Shown: one piece after another, positions 16,732 through 26,754 of the stretch | Numbering within the stretch: the first letter of the stretch is position 1 | Layout: every line of letters begins with the position of its first letter | Assembly (NCBI GenBank): GCA_965284645.1 | Contig: OZ260106.1 | Location: 3,782,001-3,846,000, forward strand | Reading direction: 5' to 3' | DNA length: 64,000 nucleotides | From: JAIBAJ01 sp965284645 | GTDB taxonomy: Bacteria > Bacteroidota > Bacteroidia > JAIBAJ01 | The notes under the pieces: generated by a model | What the model was told of the DNA's origin: nothing | Seen by the model: the letters and a program-made list of their open reading frames with translations, nothing else | The model's database searches: none | Made by a program: the position numbers and the translations under genes

Positions 16732-16901
16732 TTAAACCCAGATTACGCATTAGAAATGCATAAACGATTAACCAGTTGTAAATCAATTTGTATGGCCAAA
16801 TTGATAACAACTGCTATCCCGAAATTTCTTCGGGAGGGGTAAACCCAACTAAATCAAGTAGTTCGGATTAATAAATCCTCCTATTGATTAATTTGGGTTA
16901 A
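16732..16901. repeat. TTAA-flanked MITE-like repeat, copy 1 (element A)
   Basis: 170 bp, identical to 30735-30904 except for three substitutions. TTAA is present at both ends, next to short inverted termini (ACCCAGATTA / ACCCAAATTA). The interior holds a CCCGAA-TTCGGG hairpin. No ORF. Bases 16582-16731, between the two repeats, hold nothing recognisable. Confidence 0.85.
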
Positions 16902-16941
16902 AAATAAACTTTCCAAGGCTTTTTACTGGCCTAATTTTGGC

Positions 16942-18564
16942 TTAATCTTTCAGCCTAAGAATTACCGGATTCTTATCCTTTTTGAAAAATGCAGTGGTTA
17001 GAAAGGTTGATTCGGCCACCCTTTCAAAATCGGTGACCTCCAAATACCGCTCTTGTTCCTTTACATCAAATAATTTCTCTTTCGAAATTACCCCTTCCTT
17101 ATCAATTTTTGTGTAGCACAAGATGCCTTTTCCGGGAAAATAAACTTCTGGATTCTTATTACTTTCCAACCTTAAGTTTTCAGCCTTATCAAAATACACG
17201 AGGTAATAATCATCCCCTGCAACAAACGAATGAATTCCTAAGGTTGTGGTCGTATTTACCGCTCTTTGATCTTTCGGAATTTTCTTAATCCATTCTAAGG
17301 TTTTGTCTTTCGATATTTTAAAAATATACACATCTTCGTAGTAGTAATGATAGGAATAGGTGGTATATGATCCACCACGACTATCGGTACGGGTATGTGT
17401 AACCACGATTAATTTGTACTGTTCGGCCGTAATAAACAAATTACCATTTGCATCCATAATGGCTGTGCGAAGGTTTAAACTTGCAGCTTCTTCGTCCGAA
17501 TCACCTTTTTTCTTGGAATCTTTCTCCATTCTTTTCTTTTGCTTGGCACTTTCAAATTCTTTAATCAAGGCAGTAGGAATTTCATACAAATTTGATTCTT
17601 CAAATTCCCCTGCTTCTTTATTAAAGGTCATCACCGAAAGCCCATCATACGAATCATATTTGGATGAAGAATAAAGGCTTACCAACAACAATTGATCATT
17701 TTTGGTTTCGAAAATTGAATTGGAGCTGTAGTAGAACTTCGGATTAAATTTCACTTTAACCTTATCCATCTCATAATCATTTGGGTCTACTTTGTAAAGT
17801 TCCATTCCAAAGTTCGACACGGCCTTTCCTTCTACATCGGTATCTTTTGAACCTCTTACACGTTTTCCTTCATTTGCATTTTTGCGGCTCATCAGCATAT
17901 ACAATTCGCCTGAAGATGTTAAGGTAAAATCTTGAGCTTTTATTTCCGACTCAGGATAAGGTAACCTTACATCCTTGCTCCACACTTTCTTTAGCTCTTT
18001 ATTGAAAACGGTAAACGAATAGGTCTCAAAATTTTTGGAATCCCTAACACTTTCTTTAGGTTTTAGGTAATACAACAACATATAATCTTTATGAATGCTG
18101 TAAAGCGTATTAAAATTTGATCCACGGGAAGTTGATTCACACAATACCCGTTCCGCTGAAAGCTTGCCAGTGGCCAAATCAACTTCTCTAATTATTACAG
18201 ATGTTTTATCTGCCTTTCTATCCCTTTTAATTTCTTTTACATAAAAACGATTATTCATTTTTATGCTACCCTCTACTATGGGTGGTTTCTTTTCTTTTAT
18301 TTCGTAAACATCTTCCTTTTTAAACTTTAAATTTTTATCAAATCGTTGAATAGCAATACTCTTCTTTTGACGGTAACAAATATTGGCATAGCCATCTTCT
18401 GGAGAACCGGTAAAATCAAGTTGATAATGCTTTTTGGGCATTCTAAAACTTTCCCCCCAAAGCAATTCAATATCCGTGGATGAATGCGATTTTTTTGTTT
18501 GAGAAAAAACAAAATTAAAACTAGAAAAAAGGACAAAAAAAGTAAGAAATATGCGTGTTTTCAT
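16942..18564 (-). CDS. Secreted protein of unknown function, propeller-like
   Basis: 540 aa. A signal peptide (MKTRIFLTFFVLFSSFNFVFSQ) precedes about 515 residues rich in short beta phrases (VYIFKISKDKTLEWIKKIPK, GKGILCYTKIDKEGVISKEK) that suggest a beta-propeller. No T9SS sorting domain is seen, so it is probably periplasmic. A highly charged linker (KQKKRMEKDSKKKGDSDEEA) lies in the middle. It is a single gene with repeats on its 3' side. No specific family was recognised. Confidence 0.75.
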   Translation of the reverse strand: MKTRIFLTFFVLFSSFNFVFSQTKKSHSSTDIELLWGESFRMPKKHYQLDFTGSPEDGYANICYRQKKSIAIQRFDKNLKFKKEDVYEIKEKKPPIVEGSIKMNNRFYVKEIKRDRKADKTSVIIREVDLATGKLSAERVLCESTSRGSNFNTLYSIHKDYMLLYYLKPKESVRDSKNFETYSFTVFNKELKKVWSKDVRLPYPESEIKAQDFTLTSSGELYMLMSRKNANEGKRVRGSKDTDVEGKAVSNFGMELYKVDPNDYEMDKVKVKFNPKFYYSSNSIFETKNDQLLLVSLYSSSKYDSYDGLSVMTFNKEAGEFEESNLYEIPTALIKEFESAKQKKRMEKDSKKKGDSDEEAASLNLRTAIMDANGNLFITAEQYKLIVVTHTRTDSRGGSYTTYSYHYYYEDVYIFKISKDKTLEWIKKIPKDQRAVNTTTTLGIHSFVAGDDYYLVYFDKAENLRLESNKNPEVYFPGKGILCYTKIDKEGVISKEKLFDVKEQERYLEVTDFERVAESTFLTTAFFKKDKNPVILRLKD

Positions 18565-18708
18565 ATTATTTAAGAGGGGACTAATGTAATACTATTTCAG
18601 CTTAAAATCCTCTTCAAAAAATCAAAATAAATGCAGAAAGAAAAAAATTCGAATTAGTTTTAAGAATGGACATTTAAACCACTACATTCTGTAATTCACT
18701 GCTGCCAT

Positions 18709-18849
18709 CCGGGCAACGATAGAGGCAAGTAACCCACAGGAATGCGGAGGCACGGAGCAGACCGAGGATTACTGCCGAAAGCGTGACCTTTTCGCCTCAA
18801 AAATGCCAAGTTATTTCTACCCAAGCTTCGTGCGAAAAGGGGCCCGCCT
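18709..18849 (-). repeat. GC-rich structured repeat, copy 3 (element C)
   Basis: This copy is in minus orientation, immediately 3' of rnc, in rnc's direction. The hairpin arms are CCTTTTCGC (18787-18795) and GCGAAAAGG (18832-18840). It is closest in sequence to the copy at 181. It fills most of the 316-bp gap between rnc and the secreted-protein gene. Confidence 0.85.
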
Positions 18850-18880
18850 AAACATAAAATAAACTTAACTTAAACTACTT

Positions 18881-19612
18881 TTATAAAACGCCTCGCTCAA
18901 CAAGCATTTCCAAACTTTTTTGGGCAGCGATTTGCTCCGCCTTTTTCTTCGAAATATCCATGCCTCGACCGAGGGTTTCTCCATCATAAAACACCTCGAT
19001 TACATAATGCTTTACTTTACGTTGCATAACTTCTTCCACCACATCGTAACGCAATTCCTTCTTCTGACGTTGGGCAAATTCAAGCAAACGGCTTTTGTAG
19101 TTATTATCTTGGGCCTGCATCAAATCCAAATCGATATGGTTGCGCACCACCCGATTCAAAATGAACCTTTGGGTAGGAGCATAACCTTGGTCGAGGTAAA
19201 TGGCTCCGATTAAAGCTTCAAAACCATCGCCATACATAGATTTTTGACGAGAACCAACCAAATTGCTTTCGATAAGGTTATTGACACCCATTTTAACCGC
19301 CAACTTATTCAGGTTTTCGCGACTAACCATTCGGCTGCGCATTTCGGTAAGAAAGCCTTCGTCTTTGAACGGGAATTTTTTAAAAAGAAACTCGGCTACC
19401 ACGGCCCCTAAAATGGCATCGCCTAGGTATTCGAGGCGTTCATTGCTGATTTTCATCCCGTCTTTCACCTCGGTAGCAACCGAACGATGGGTAAAAGCCA
19501 GTTTAAAAATGGAAATATTGTTCGGATAAAATCCGAGTAGATTATACAGGGCTAGAAAAAGTTTTTTGTCAGGAGAAAAATTGGCCTTTAGAAATCCGGG
19601 CAACAGCTTCAT
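18881..19612 (-). CDS. rnc: Ribonuclease III
   Basis: About 243 aa from the ATG at 19612. The frame is open upstream, but that part overlaps fabF and is not family-like. The catalytic signature is NERLEYLGDAILG, and the second acidic site is in YGDGFEALIGAIYLDQG. A C-terminal dsRNA-binding domain follows (NYKSRLLEFAQRQKKELRYD to KKKAEQIAAQKSLEMLVE). It processes rRNA precursors and other dsRNA. It lies 7 bases after fabF in the common Bacteroidota order acpP-fabF-rnc. Confidence 0.95.
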   Translation of the reverse strand: MKLLPGFLKANFSPDKKLFLALYNLLGFYPNNISIFKLAFTHRSVATEVKDGMKISNERLEYLGDAILGAVVAEFLFKKFPFKDEGFLTEMRSRMVSRENLNKLAVKMGVNNLIESNLVGSRQKSMYGDGFEALIGAIYLDQGYAPTQRFILNRVVRNHIDLDLMQAQDNNYKSRLLEFAQRQKKELRYDVVEEVMQRKVKHYVIEVFYDGETLGRGMDISKKKAEQIAAQKSLEMLVERGVL

Positions 19613-19619
19613 GCAACGA

Positions 19620-20873
19620 TCAGGGTACGAATTTTCTAAAGATAACGGAGGCATTGTGACCACCAAATCCGAAGGTATTGGACAAGGCCGCATTGACGGT
19701 TCGTTGCTGGGCTTTGTTGAAAGTAAAATTCAATTGGGCATCCAAAGCAGGATCGTCGGTAAAATGGTTGATTGTTGGCGGAACGATATCATTTTTAATA
19801 GCCAAAATGGAAGCAATAGCTTCGATAGCGCCGGCTGCCCCCAAGAGGTGACCGGTCATACTTTTGGTACTACTGATATTCAATTTATAGGCATGATCAC
19901 CGAAAACCTTTTGAATGGCTTTTGTTTCAGCTATGTCGCCAAGGGGAGTAGATGTACCATGCACATTTACATAGTCGATCTGCGTGGCGTCCATTTCGGC
20001 ATCTTCTAGGGCGCTGCGCATCACATTCAAGGCACCTAATCCTTCCGGATGCGGCGCTGTAATATGGTGAGCATCGGCACTCATACCACCTCCGACCATT
20101 TCGGCATAAATTTTTGCTCCTCTGGCCAAGGCTGAATCCAAACTTTCTAGAATTACTACTCCTGAACCTTCACCAAGCACAAAACCATCCCGATCCAAAT
20201 CAAAAGGGCGGGAGGCTGATTCAGGACTATCGTTGCGGGTAGAAAGAGCATGCATCGCATTGAAACCGCCCACACCGGCAGGATTTACTGCGGCTTCAGA
20301 ACCACCCGAAATAATCATATCGGCCTTTCCCAAACGAATGTAGGTAAAGGCATCGATAAGCGCGTTGGTAGAAGAAGCGCAGGCAGAAACAGTGGTGAAG
20401 TTCGGTCCTCGAAAACCGTACTTAATAGAAATATGACCTGCTGAAATATCAGCAATCATTTTAGGAATAAAAAAGGGATTGAAACGTGGTGTTCCATCCC
20501 CTTTTGCAAATTCAACACATTCGTTATAAAACGTTTCCAAGCCACCGATGCCAGAGCCAAAAATAACACCCACACGATCGTGGTTTATTTTTTCCAAGTC
20601 AATTCCCGCATCCTTAACCGCTTCATCTGCCGCTACTAAGGCGTAATGAGTGCAAGGGTCGAGTTTTCTCGCTTCCTTTCGGTCGAAGAATTGGTTGGCA
20701 TCGAAGTCTTTTACTTCGCAGGCAAACTGGGTTTTGAACTTGGAGGCATCAAAACGGGTAATAGGACCAGCCCCACTCTTACCGGCGAGAAGATTCTCCC
20801 AATAAGCGGATGCTGAGTTTCCAATTGGAGTTAAGGCTCCGATTCCTGTAACTACTACCCTTTTTAACCTCAT
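19620..20873 (-). CDS. fabF: Beta-ketoacyl-ACP synthase II
   Basis: 417 aa, normal length. The enzyme condenses malonyl-ACP with acyl-ACP in fatty acid elongation. The active-site Cys is in VSACASSTNAL and the two His are in NVHGTSTPLGD and SMTGHLLGAAGAIE. The Gly-rich C-terminal segment SNTFGFGGHNASVIF is present. It sits 16 bases downstream of acpP, so carrier and condensing enzyme are co-expressed. Confidence 0.97.
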   Translation of the reverse strand: MRLKRVVVTGIGALTPIGNSASAYWENLLAGKSGAGPITRFDASKFKTQFACEVKDFDANQFFDRKEARKLDPCTHYALVAADEAVKDAGIDLEKINHDRVGVIFGSGIGGLETFYNECVEFAKGDGTPRFNPFFIPKMIADISAGHISIKYGFRGPNFTTVSACASSTNALIDAFTYIRLGKADMIISGGSEAAVNPAGVGGFNAMHALSTRNDSPESASRPFDLDRDGFVLGEGSGVVILESLDSALARGAKIYAEMVGGGMSADAHHITAPHPEGLGALNVMRSALEDAEMDATQIDYVNVHGTSTPLGDIAETKAIQKVFGDHAYKLNISSTKSMTGHLLGAAGAIEAIASILAIKNDIVPPTINHFTDDPALDAQLNFTFNKAQQRTVNAALSNTFGFGGHNASVIFRKFVP

Positions 20874-20889
20874 CGGTTAGCTGTAAGGA

Positions 20890-21126
20890 TTACTTAACGT
20901 TTTTCTCGATGTAATCAATAGCTTGACCAACTGTAGCGATGTTTTCAGCTTGGTCGTCTGGAATAGCGATATTGAATTCTTTTTCGAATTCCATAATTAA
21001 TTCCACTGTATCAAGTGAATCCGCGCCTAAATCATTGGTAAAGCTCGCTTCAATGGTTACTTCTTTCTCATCAACACCTAGTTTATCAACGATGATGGCT
21101 TTAACGCGAGATGCAATATCTGACAT
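20890..21126 (-). CDS. acpP: Acyl carrier protein
   Basis: 78 aa, acidic. The phosphopantetheine attachment serine is in DLGADSLDTVEL (Ser ~37). It is the first gene of the acpP-fabF-rnc group. A TTTCTTTG sequence upstream (minus strand) is a weak -7 candidate. Confidence 0.97.
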   Translation of the reverse strand: MSDIASRVKAIIVDKLGVDEKEVTIEASFTNDLGADSLDTVELIMEFEKEFNIAIPDDQAENIATVGQAIDYIEKNVK

Positions 21127-21221
21127 TTTTTGAAAATTTTAAAGTTTCGGGCAGCAAAGAAAATAAAATTTATCCTTGGTTCACTATTTTGTTTTCCACA
21201 AACTTATCCTTTTGAGAAAAG

Positions 21222-22070
21222 TTAAGGTTTTAACCAATCACTTTGAGGCTTGGCAATAAGGCGGGCATTGTTATAGGCCATTTTCAAGGTGAGGCAAGTC
21301 CGGGCCGTGTAAGTTCGGTCGGTAACGCGGTGAGCAACCATAGCCAAAGTGGCCTCCGACGAACCCGAGGTTAGGTACAATGGCAATAAAAGCTGGATTT
21401 TCCCATCATAGAATTGGGGCACAGCCATCAGGTAATTCTTTTTTACTCTTTTTTTCACTTCATCCACTGCACCCATAATTTGCCAACGAATTTCAGATTC
21501 GCCTAAAGATTGAAGCGAGGCAGGGAACCTCGTCATGTTGTCGCGGATGATATTGTCAATATCTGGTACTAAATCACAATTTGGATTAAAAACCAAAAAC
21601 TCCGGACGATCAAAGTAGTTGGCACAAATAGGCAGATTACCTGAAAAATACTTCAACAATACCGGATCGCTCTTTTTCAAGAAAGCTTTAAAACAATATG
21701 GGGTATTGAATTCGGGACGGGGATTTTTATACTCTTCGAAGAAAGCATAAATATCTTCCAAGTTTTCGGTTACTAGACCTGTATTGAAACAAGCCCACAC
21801 ATTATCAGCAGTAAAGGCAATTTTCTTTTCGTATTGCAATCGTCTAAAGGTAAATTCCAAGTAATTCTTCAGAATACTGTAAGATTTTACGTTAGAATCC
21901 GAAAAGTCCCATTCCTCTTTATCAGCCAAATTTTCAGCCAAATACGCAATTCCACTATCGAAATTCGGAAATACAGCAAAGCGGAATAATTGAGAAGTGT
22001 AAGAAGTTTTTTGAATGGGAGAAATTGTTTCCATATCCATATTTGATAAACAAGATTTAAAAAGGACCAT
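21222..22070 (-). CDS. DUF3825-like protein
   Basis: 282 aa; the start at 22070 is uncertain, with ATGs also at 22040 and 22034. The N-terminal part (FAVFPNFDSGIAYLAENLAD, then EWDFSDSN) and the late part (IQLLLPLYLTSGSSEATLAM) fit my recollection of the DUF3825 family found near stress or RNA-related genes. The fold and role are not established. It is monocistronic, with a -7 box at 22143-22150. No signal peptide or membrane segment is seen. Confidence 0.6.
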   Translation of the reverse strand: MVLFKSCLSNMDMETISPIQKTSYTSQLFRFAVFPNFDSGIAYLAENLADKEEWDFSDSNVKSYSILKNYLEFTFRRLQYEKKIAFTADNVWACFNTGLVTENLEDIYAFFEEYKNPRPEFNTPYCFKAFLKKSDPVLLKYFSGNLPICANYFDRPEFLVFNPNCDLVPDIDNIIRDNMTRFPASLQSLGESEIRWQIMGAVDEVKKRVKKNYLMAVPQFYDGKIQLLLPLYLTSGSSEATLAMVAHRVTDRTYTARTCLTLKMAYNNARLIAKPQSDWLKP

Positions 22071-22142
22071 CTTATAAACTGATGATACCTAGACTTTATT
22101 TTGTGTTAAGTTGTTGAAATTGATTTCAATAAATTGTAAAGG

Positions 22143-22150
22143 CAAAAGTA
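22143..22150 (-). promoter_or_regulatory. -7 promoter box (TACTTTTG, minus strand)
   Basis: Matches TAnnTTTG on the minus strand, 72 bases upstream of the first possible start of the DUF3825-like gene. Confidence 0.5.
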
Positions 22151-22287
22151 ATTAATAAATAAAACCTCTAAACAACTTTGTAAGAATTTCAGCTTATCGA
22201 GAATGAATCCAAATTATCACCAAACAGCTGTTTATTAATTCTATAGGCATTTCAAAACCCTATGAACAAAATCCTTACTATTGCCAC

Positions 22288-22629
22288 ATGCGGAAATGGT
22301 TTCTGAACAAGTATCTCATCACCTTTGTTGCCTTTATGGTGTGGATGACCTTTTTTGATCGGAACAACTTTATTTACCAACGGGAAAATTTGGCCCAACT
22401 AAAGGCCATGGAGCAGGAAAAAGAATATTACCTGAATCAAATTAAGGAAAACGAGGAAGCCTTGCAAGAATTGCTAACAAATCAGGTGACCCTCGAAAAA
22501 TTTGCCAGAGAAAAATACTTGATGAAAAAAGACAATGAAGAAATTTTTGTCATCATTAAAGAAGAAAAGCCCATCGAAAAAAGCTATTGGGAAAGACTTA
22601 AGGAAAAATTTCAGGCCTTACTTGGTTAA
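22288..22629 (+). CDS. Septum formation initiator family protein (DivIC/FtsB-like)
   Basis: 113 aa. A short cytoplasmic N-terminus is followed by one membrane helix (YLITFVAFMVWMTFF), a periplasmic coiled coil (RENLAQLKAMEQEKEYYLNQ to LLTNQVTLEKFAREKYLMKK) and a Lys/Glu-rich tail. This is the classic FtsB/DivIC layout; such proteins link FtsQ and FtsL in the divisome. The KFAREKYLMKKDNEEIF phrase is a family hallmark. Confidence 0.9.
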   Translation: MRKWFLNKYLITFVAFMVWMTFFDRNNFIYQRENLAQLKAMEQEKEYYLNQIKENEEALQELLTNQVTLEKFAREKYLMKKDNEEIFVIIKEEKPIEKSYWERLKEKFQALLG

Positions 22630-22675
22630 GTTTTCTAACCTTTCAATCTAAATTTTGCCTTTCTTTGTTTTGGAA

Positions 22676-25600
22676 ATGAAATTTGTTAGGCAAACTCTCT
22701 TATTGGCCGTCCTCCTATTGTTTGGGGTTAACGCAAATGCACAGTCAGGCTGCAATCTTACCCAGATTCGTCAAGCCTTTACTGCTGCTGGTTGTGTGGA
22801 ATTAACGGCCTGCCAAGATGCTTGTAGCCTTTACTTTATTTTACCCCAACAAATGTCGGGTAGCGCCGCCCAGTCTTTCGCCCAAAACCTGGGTGCCAAC
22901 CTCACCTCTATTGAAAGTGCTGCAGAGAACTCCTGTATTTTGAACAATCTTAACACCTTGGGCTATTCCGGAATTATCTGGATAGGTTACAATGACATCA
23001 ATGTAGAAGGCAGCTTTACCTGGTTCGACCAATCCCCTTCGGCTTACACCAATTGGGCTGGTGGAGAACCAAACCAATCAGGAAATGAAGATTGTGTGCA
23101 GATTTACCCTGATGGAGCTTGGAACGATTTAGATTGCAATTCCAATAACAGCAAAAGCGTACTGGAAGTTAACCTTTGTCCACAAACAACAATTACACCT
23201 AATCCTGCTAGTGCTCGGGTTTGTCAAGGTCAATCGGTTACTCTTACCGCTGCTACTATTCTTGGTTCACCCAATTACAGTTATGCTTGGTCACCCGCTA
23301 CCGGATTGAATACCACTGTTGGAGCAACGGTTATTGCTTCTCCTCTTACTTCTACTACCTACACCGTTACCGTTACGGATCGTTATGGTTGCACCAGCAT
23401 CCAAACCATCAATGTGTTTATTGATCAAGCCTTTCCAAATGCAGGAACAGACCTTTCAACCTGTGCTGGAACGCCAGTGATTTTTGCAGGAACTGGTGGA
23501 GGAACTTATTCCTGGTCACCCGCTACTGGCCTTTCTGCCACTAATGTTGCCAACCCTACAGCCAACCCAGCCTCCACAACTACCTATACCTTAACCGTTA
23601 CGGCTATTAATGGTTGTAGCGCCACCGATGACATCACCTTAACCGTGGACCCGCTGCCCCCTGCCGATGCAGGAACCGATGCCGCTATTTGCCTGAATGC
23701 ATTGGCCTTTTTGAATGGTTCAGGAGGAATTTTATATTCTTGGTCCCCAGGCACCGGCCTTTCCGATCCTGGTATTGCCTCCCCTACTGCTAGCCCTGGA
23801 TCTACAACAACTTACACACTTACAGTAACCGATGCCAATGGTTGTGTTAACTCAGACCAAATGGTGCTAACTGTTAATTCCCTGCCAATTGCTGATGCTG
23901 GAATTGATCAAGCCATCTGTATTGGAGGATCGGCTAACCTGCAAGCTACCGGAGGAGTTAGTTATGCCTGGAGTCCAGGTGCTACATTGAGCGCTACCAA
24001 TATTTCAAATCCGGTTGCCACCCCTCCAGGAACCACTCAATACACGGTTATTGTAACCGATGCCAACAACTGTTTTGCATCAGATGATATCACTATCAAT
24101 GTCAACTCCTTGCCAAGCGCAAATGCCGGACTTGACCAAGCTATTTGCGTAGGCGAAACAACCCCTATTTCGGCTTTAGGTGGTTTAAGTTTTTCTTGGT
24201 CACCAACTACAAATCTCGATAATAGTGCGATTGCCACACCAAATGCCAGTCCGATTGTAACCACTACCTATACCGTTACGGTTACCGATGGAAACAATTG
24301 CAGCAATACCGACGATGTGGTGATTACGGTAAACCCCTTGCCTGCTGCGGATGCTGGTTTAGACGCCACCGCCTGTTTGAACGAAAACTACATAATGGGT
24401 GCTTCTGGTGGGGTAAGTTATGAATGGGCTCCCACCACAGGATTAAGTGATCCGAATAGCGCTGCTCCCGTTGCTACTCCTGCTGCCACTACAACGTATA
24501 CGGTAACTGTTACCGATGCCAACAACTGTGTCAACACCGACCAAATGGTTTTGACCATCAATCCTTTACCCCTTCCCAATGCGGGGGTGGATCAATCCGT
24601 ATGCCTTGGACTTTCTGCCAATTTAGCTGCCACAGGTGGTGTAAGTTATGCCTGGGTACCAGCCAACACCTTGGACAATGCTGCGGTTGCCAATCCAGTT
24701 GCTACACCGGCCGCCACTACCACTTACACGGTTACAGTAACTGATGCCAACAATTGCAGTGCAAGCGATGCTATACTTATTACCGTTAACCCTCTTCCTT
24801 TAGCTGATGCAGGTCCAGATGATGACGTTTGTATTGGAAGTGCTGTTCCTTTAGGTGCAGGCGGCGGGGTATCCTATGTATGGACACCTGCTGCTGATTT
24901 GGATAATCCCAACATTTCTAATCCCAATGCGGATCCAACCGTAACTACAACTTTTACGGTTACCGTTACAGATGCCAATAACTGTGTAAACACGGATGAT
25001 GTAGTAATAACCGTAAACCCCTTACCCACTGCAAACGCAGGAGCAGATGCCAGTATATGCTTTGGAAACCAAATTGGTTTAACGGCCACCGGAGGAATCC
25101 AATATGCATGGACACCAGCTATTGCTTTATCCAATGCGGCCATTGCTAATCCCGTAGCTAGTCCTGCCGGAACAGTTACCTATACCGTTACGGTAACCGA
25201 CAACAATGGCTGTCAGAATACAGATGCCGTTCAGATTACAGTAACCCCTCCGCCAGCAGCATTTGCCGGATTAAACCTTGAAATATGCAGCGGCGAAACC
25301 ATTGGTTTACAAGGAACCGGCAATGGCGTCACCTTTGATTGGTCACCTGCAACAGGTTTGGACGACCCTACCAGTTTGACACCAAATGCAAATCCAACAG
25401 TCACCACTACCTACACCTTAACCGTTACCGATATCAACAACTGCGTAAGTTCAGATCAAATGGTTTTGCAAGTGAACCCAGTTCCGTTTGTAAATTTCAC
25501 CTCCACCGAACCTTGTTTGACCTTCCCAACAGCCTTTACCAATCTTTGTACAATCGCTTCTGGTGCCATTATCAGTTACAATTGGGATTTTGGAGATGGC

Positions 25601-26518
25601 TCTCTTTCCAGCGATAACAGCCCTGTTTACACCTACCAAAATCCAGGCACCTTGCCAGTTGTGCTTTCTGTGACATCCGACGAAGGTTGCCAACACGACA
25701 CCACCCTTCCCGCTACCGTAAATCCATTGCCTGAGATTGCTTTCACGGCAGAACCTTTGACTACAGGCTGTACCCCATTAACGGTAAACTTTTCAAGCCT
25801 ATCAACCATTGCCAGTGGTTCCATTGCCAGCTATTTTTGGAATTTAGACAATGGCTCTTTCCCGACCGACTCAGCGGTTTCTACCACCTATGATCTGTCT
25901 GAAAATTTTACGATTAGCCTTACAGCCACGTCCGACAAGAACTGCACCTCTTCCCTAGCCATACCTAATTTTATACAAACCTTCCCCAGTCCAACCGCTG
26001 ATTTCAACGCAGCACCCAATCCTGCTGATATTTTAATGGATCCTATTATTAATTTCCAAGATACTTCACTGGGAAGTCCGATCAGTTGGCGCTGGAACTT
26101 TGGGGATGGAGGTAGCGATACCATCCGTTTCCCTTTCCACGAATACACTGACACCGGCTACTACGATGTAACCTTAACTGTTGCCAATAGCTTTGGCTGC
26201 ACCGATCAGATTACCAAACAGGTTTATGTAAGCCCCGCCTTTACCTTGTATATACCCAATGCGTTTACCATCAACCAGGATCGGGTTAATGAAACCTTCA
26301 AACCACTTGGTATTGGCATTGCTACCTATGAAATGGTCATAAAGGACCGGTGGGGCGGCGAAGTATTTAGGACACGCAATATTGAAGAAGGATGGAACGG
26401 TACCCTAAAAGATACAGGCGCTGAATTGAAACAGGACGTTTACACCTATTTCATAAACATTCGCGATATGCGCGATTACCCTCATTTATTCCGAGGAACA
26501 GTGACCCTTTTCCGCTAG
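22676..26518 (+). CDS. Giant surface protein: C-type lectin domain, ten Ig-like repeats, PKD domains, T9SS type B domain
   Basis: 1280 aa from the ATG at 22676 (the open frame begins 7 codons upstream at a TTG). After a signal peptide (LLLFGVNANAQS), residues ~20-165 form a C-type lectin domain with WIGYNDINVEGSFTWFD, the sugar-site motif EPN in GGEPNQSGNEDC, and AWNDLDC. Next come ten ~75-residue Ig-like repeats with the phrases ADAGLDQAIC and TTTYTVTVTDANNC (about 23190-25490). Then three PKD-like domains (NWDFGDGS, YFWNLDNGS, RWNFGDGGS). The C-terminus (YIPNAFTINQDRVNETFKPL, then DRWGGEVF and EEGWNGTLK) is the gliding-motility-associated T9SS type B domain. Likely a glycan-binding adhesin. 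Confidence 0.93.
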   Translation: MKFVRQTLLLAVLLLFGVNANAQSGCNLTQIRQAFTAAGCVELTACQDACSLYFILPQQMSGSAAQSFAQNLGANLTSIESAAENSCILNNLNTLGYSGIIWIGYNDINVEGSFTWFDQSPSAYTNWAGGEPNQSGNEDCVQIYPDGAWNDLDCNSNNSKSVLEVNLCPQTTITPNPASARVCQGQSVTLTAATILGSPNYSYAWSPATGLNTTVGATVIASPLTSTTYTVTVTDRYGCTSIQTINVFIDQAFPNAGTDLSTCAGTPVIFAGTGGGTYSWSPATGLSATNVANPTANPASTTTYTLTVTAINGCSATDDITLTVDPLPPADAGTDAAICLNALAFLNGSGGILYSWSPGTGLSDPGIASPTASPGSTTTYTLTVTDANGCVNSDQMVLTVNSLPIADAGIDQAICIGGSANLQATGGVSYAWSPGATLSATNISNPVATPPGTTQYTVIVTDANNCFASDDITINVNSLPSANAGLDQAICVGETTPISALGGLSFSWSPTTNLDNSAIATPNASPIVTTTYTVTVTDGNNCSNTDDVVITVNPLPAADAGLDATACLNENYIMGASGGVSYEWAPTTGLSDPNSAAPVATPAATTTYTVTVTDANNCVNTDQMVLTINPLPLPNAGVDQSVCLGLSANLAATGGVSYAWVPANTLDNAAVANPVATPAATTTYTVTVTDANNCSASDAILITVNPLPLADAGPDDDVCIGSAVPLGAGGGVSYVWTPAADLDNPNISNPNADPTVTTTFTVTVTDANNCVNTDDVVITVNPLPTANAGADASICFGNQIGLTATGGIQYAWTPAIALSNAAIANPVASPAGTVTYTVTVTDNNGCQNTDAVQITVTPPPAAFAGLNLEICSGETIGLQGTGNGVTFDWSPATGLDDPTSLTPNANPTVTTTYTLTVTDINNCVSSDQMVLQVNPVPFVNFTSTEPCLTFPTAFTNLCTIASGAIISYNWDFGDGSLSSDNSPVYTYQNPGTLPVVLSVTSDEGCQHDTTLPATVNPLPEIAFTAEPLTTGCTPLTVNFSSLSTIASGSIASYFWNLDNGSFPTDSAVSTTYDLSENFTISLTATSDKNCTSSLAIPNFIQTFPSPTADFNAAPNPADILMDPIINFQDTSLGSPISWRWNFGDGGSDTIRFPFHEYTDTGYYDVTLTVANSFGCTDQITKQVYVSPAFTLYIPNAFTINQDRVNETFKPLGIGIATYEMVIKDRWGGEVFRTRNIEEGWNGTLKDTGAELKQDVYTYFINIRDMRDYPHLFRGTVTLFR

Positions 26519-26538
26519 TTCCAGCTCAGAAAACCGCT

Positions 26539-26754
26539 ATGGAACCCAATGCTGATATTTTAGTTGCCCTCGTAAAAACACCTATGCCTTTTGGTCGGTT
26601 CCAAGGCAAGTTGATTTGCGATTTACCTGTATCCTACCTTGAATGGTTTAACAGAAAAGGCTTTCCGCCCGGAAAACTAGGCATGCTATTGCATACCATT
26701 TATGAAATCAAGTTAAACGGACTCGAACATTTGCTTCAACCACTAAAAAGATGA
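26539..26754 (+). CDS. DUF3820-family small protein
   Basis: 71 aa. The pattern MPFGRFQGKLICDLPVSYLEW with GFPPGKLGMLLHTIYEIK matches the small DUF3820 family, sometimes annotated as a putative quorum-sensing regulator without proof. It starts 20 bases after the adhesin gene and overlaps the next gene by an ATGA junction. Confidence 0.8.
   Translation: MEPNADILVALVKTPMPFGRFQGKLICDLPVSYLEWFNRKGFPPGKLGMLLHTIYEIKLNGLEHLLQPLKR

Noticed and set aside
16574..16810. 78-aa minus-strand ORF
   Set aside because: It spans repeats C and A and intergenic sequence; no gene features.
23440..25490. Repeated DNA that could be read as a repeat array
   Set aside because: The repeats are in frame and encode Ig-like domains of the adhesin.
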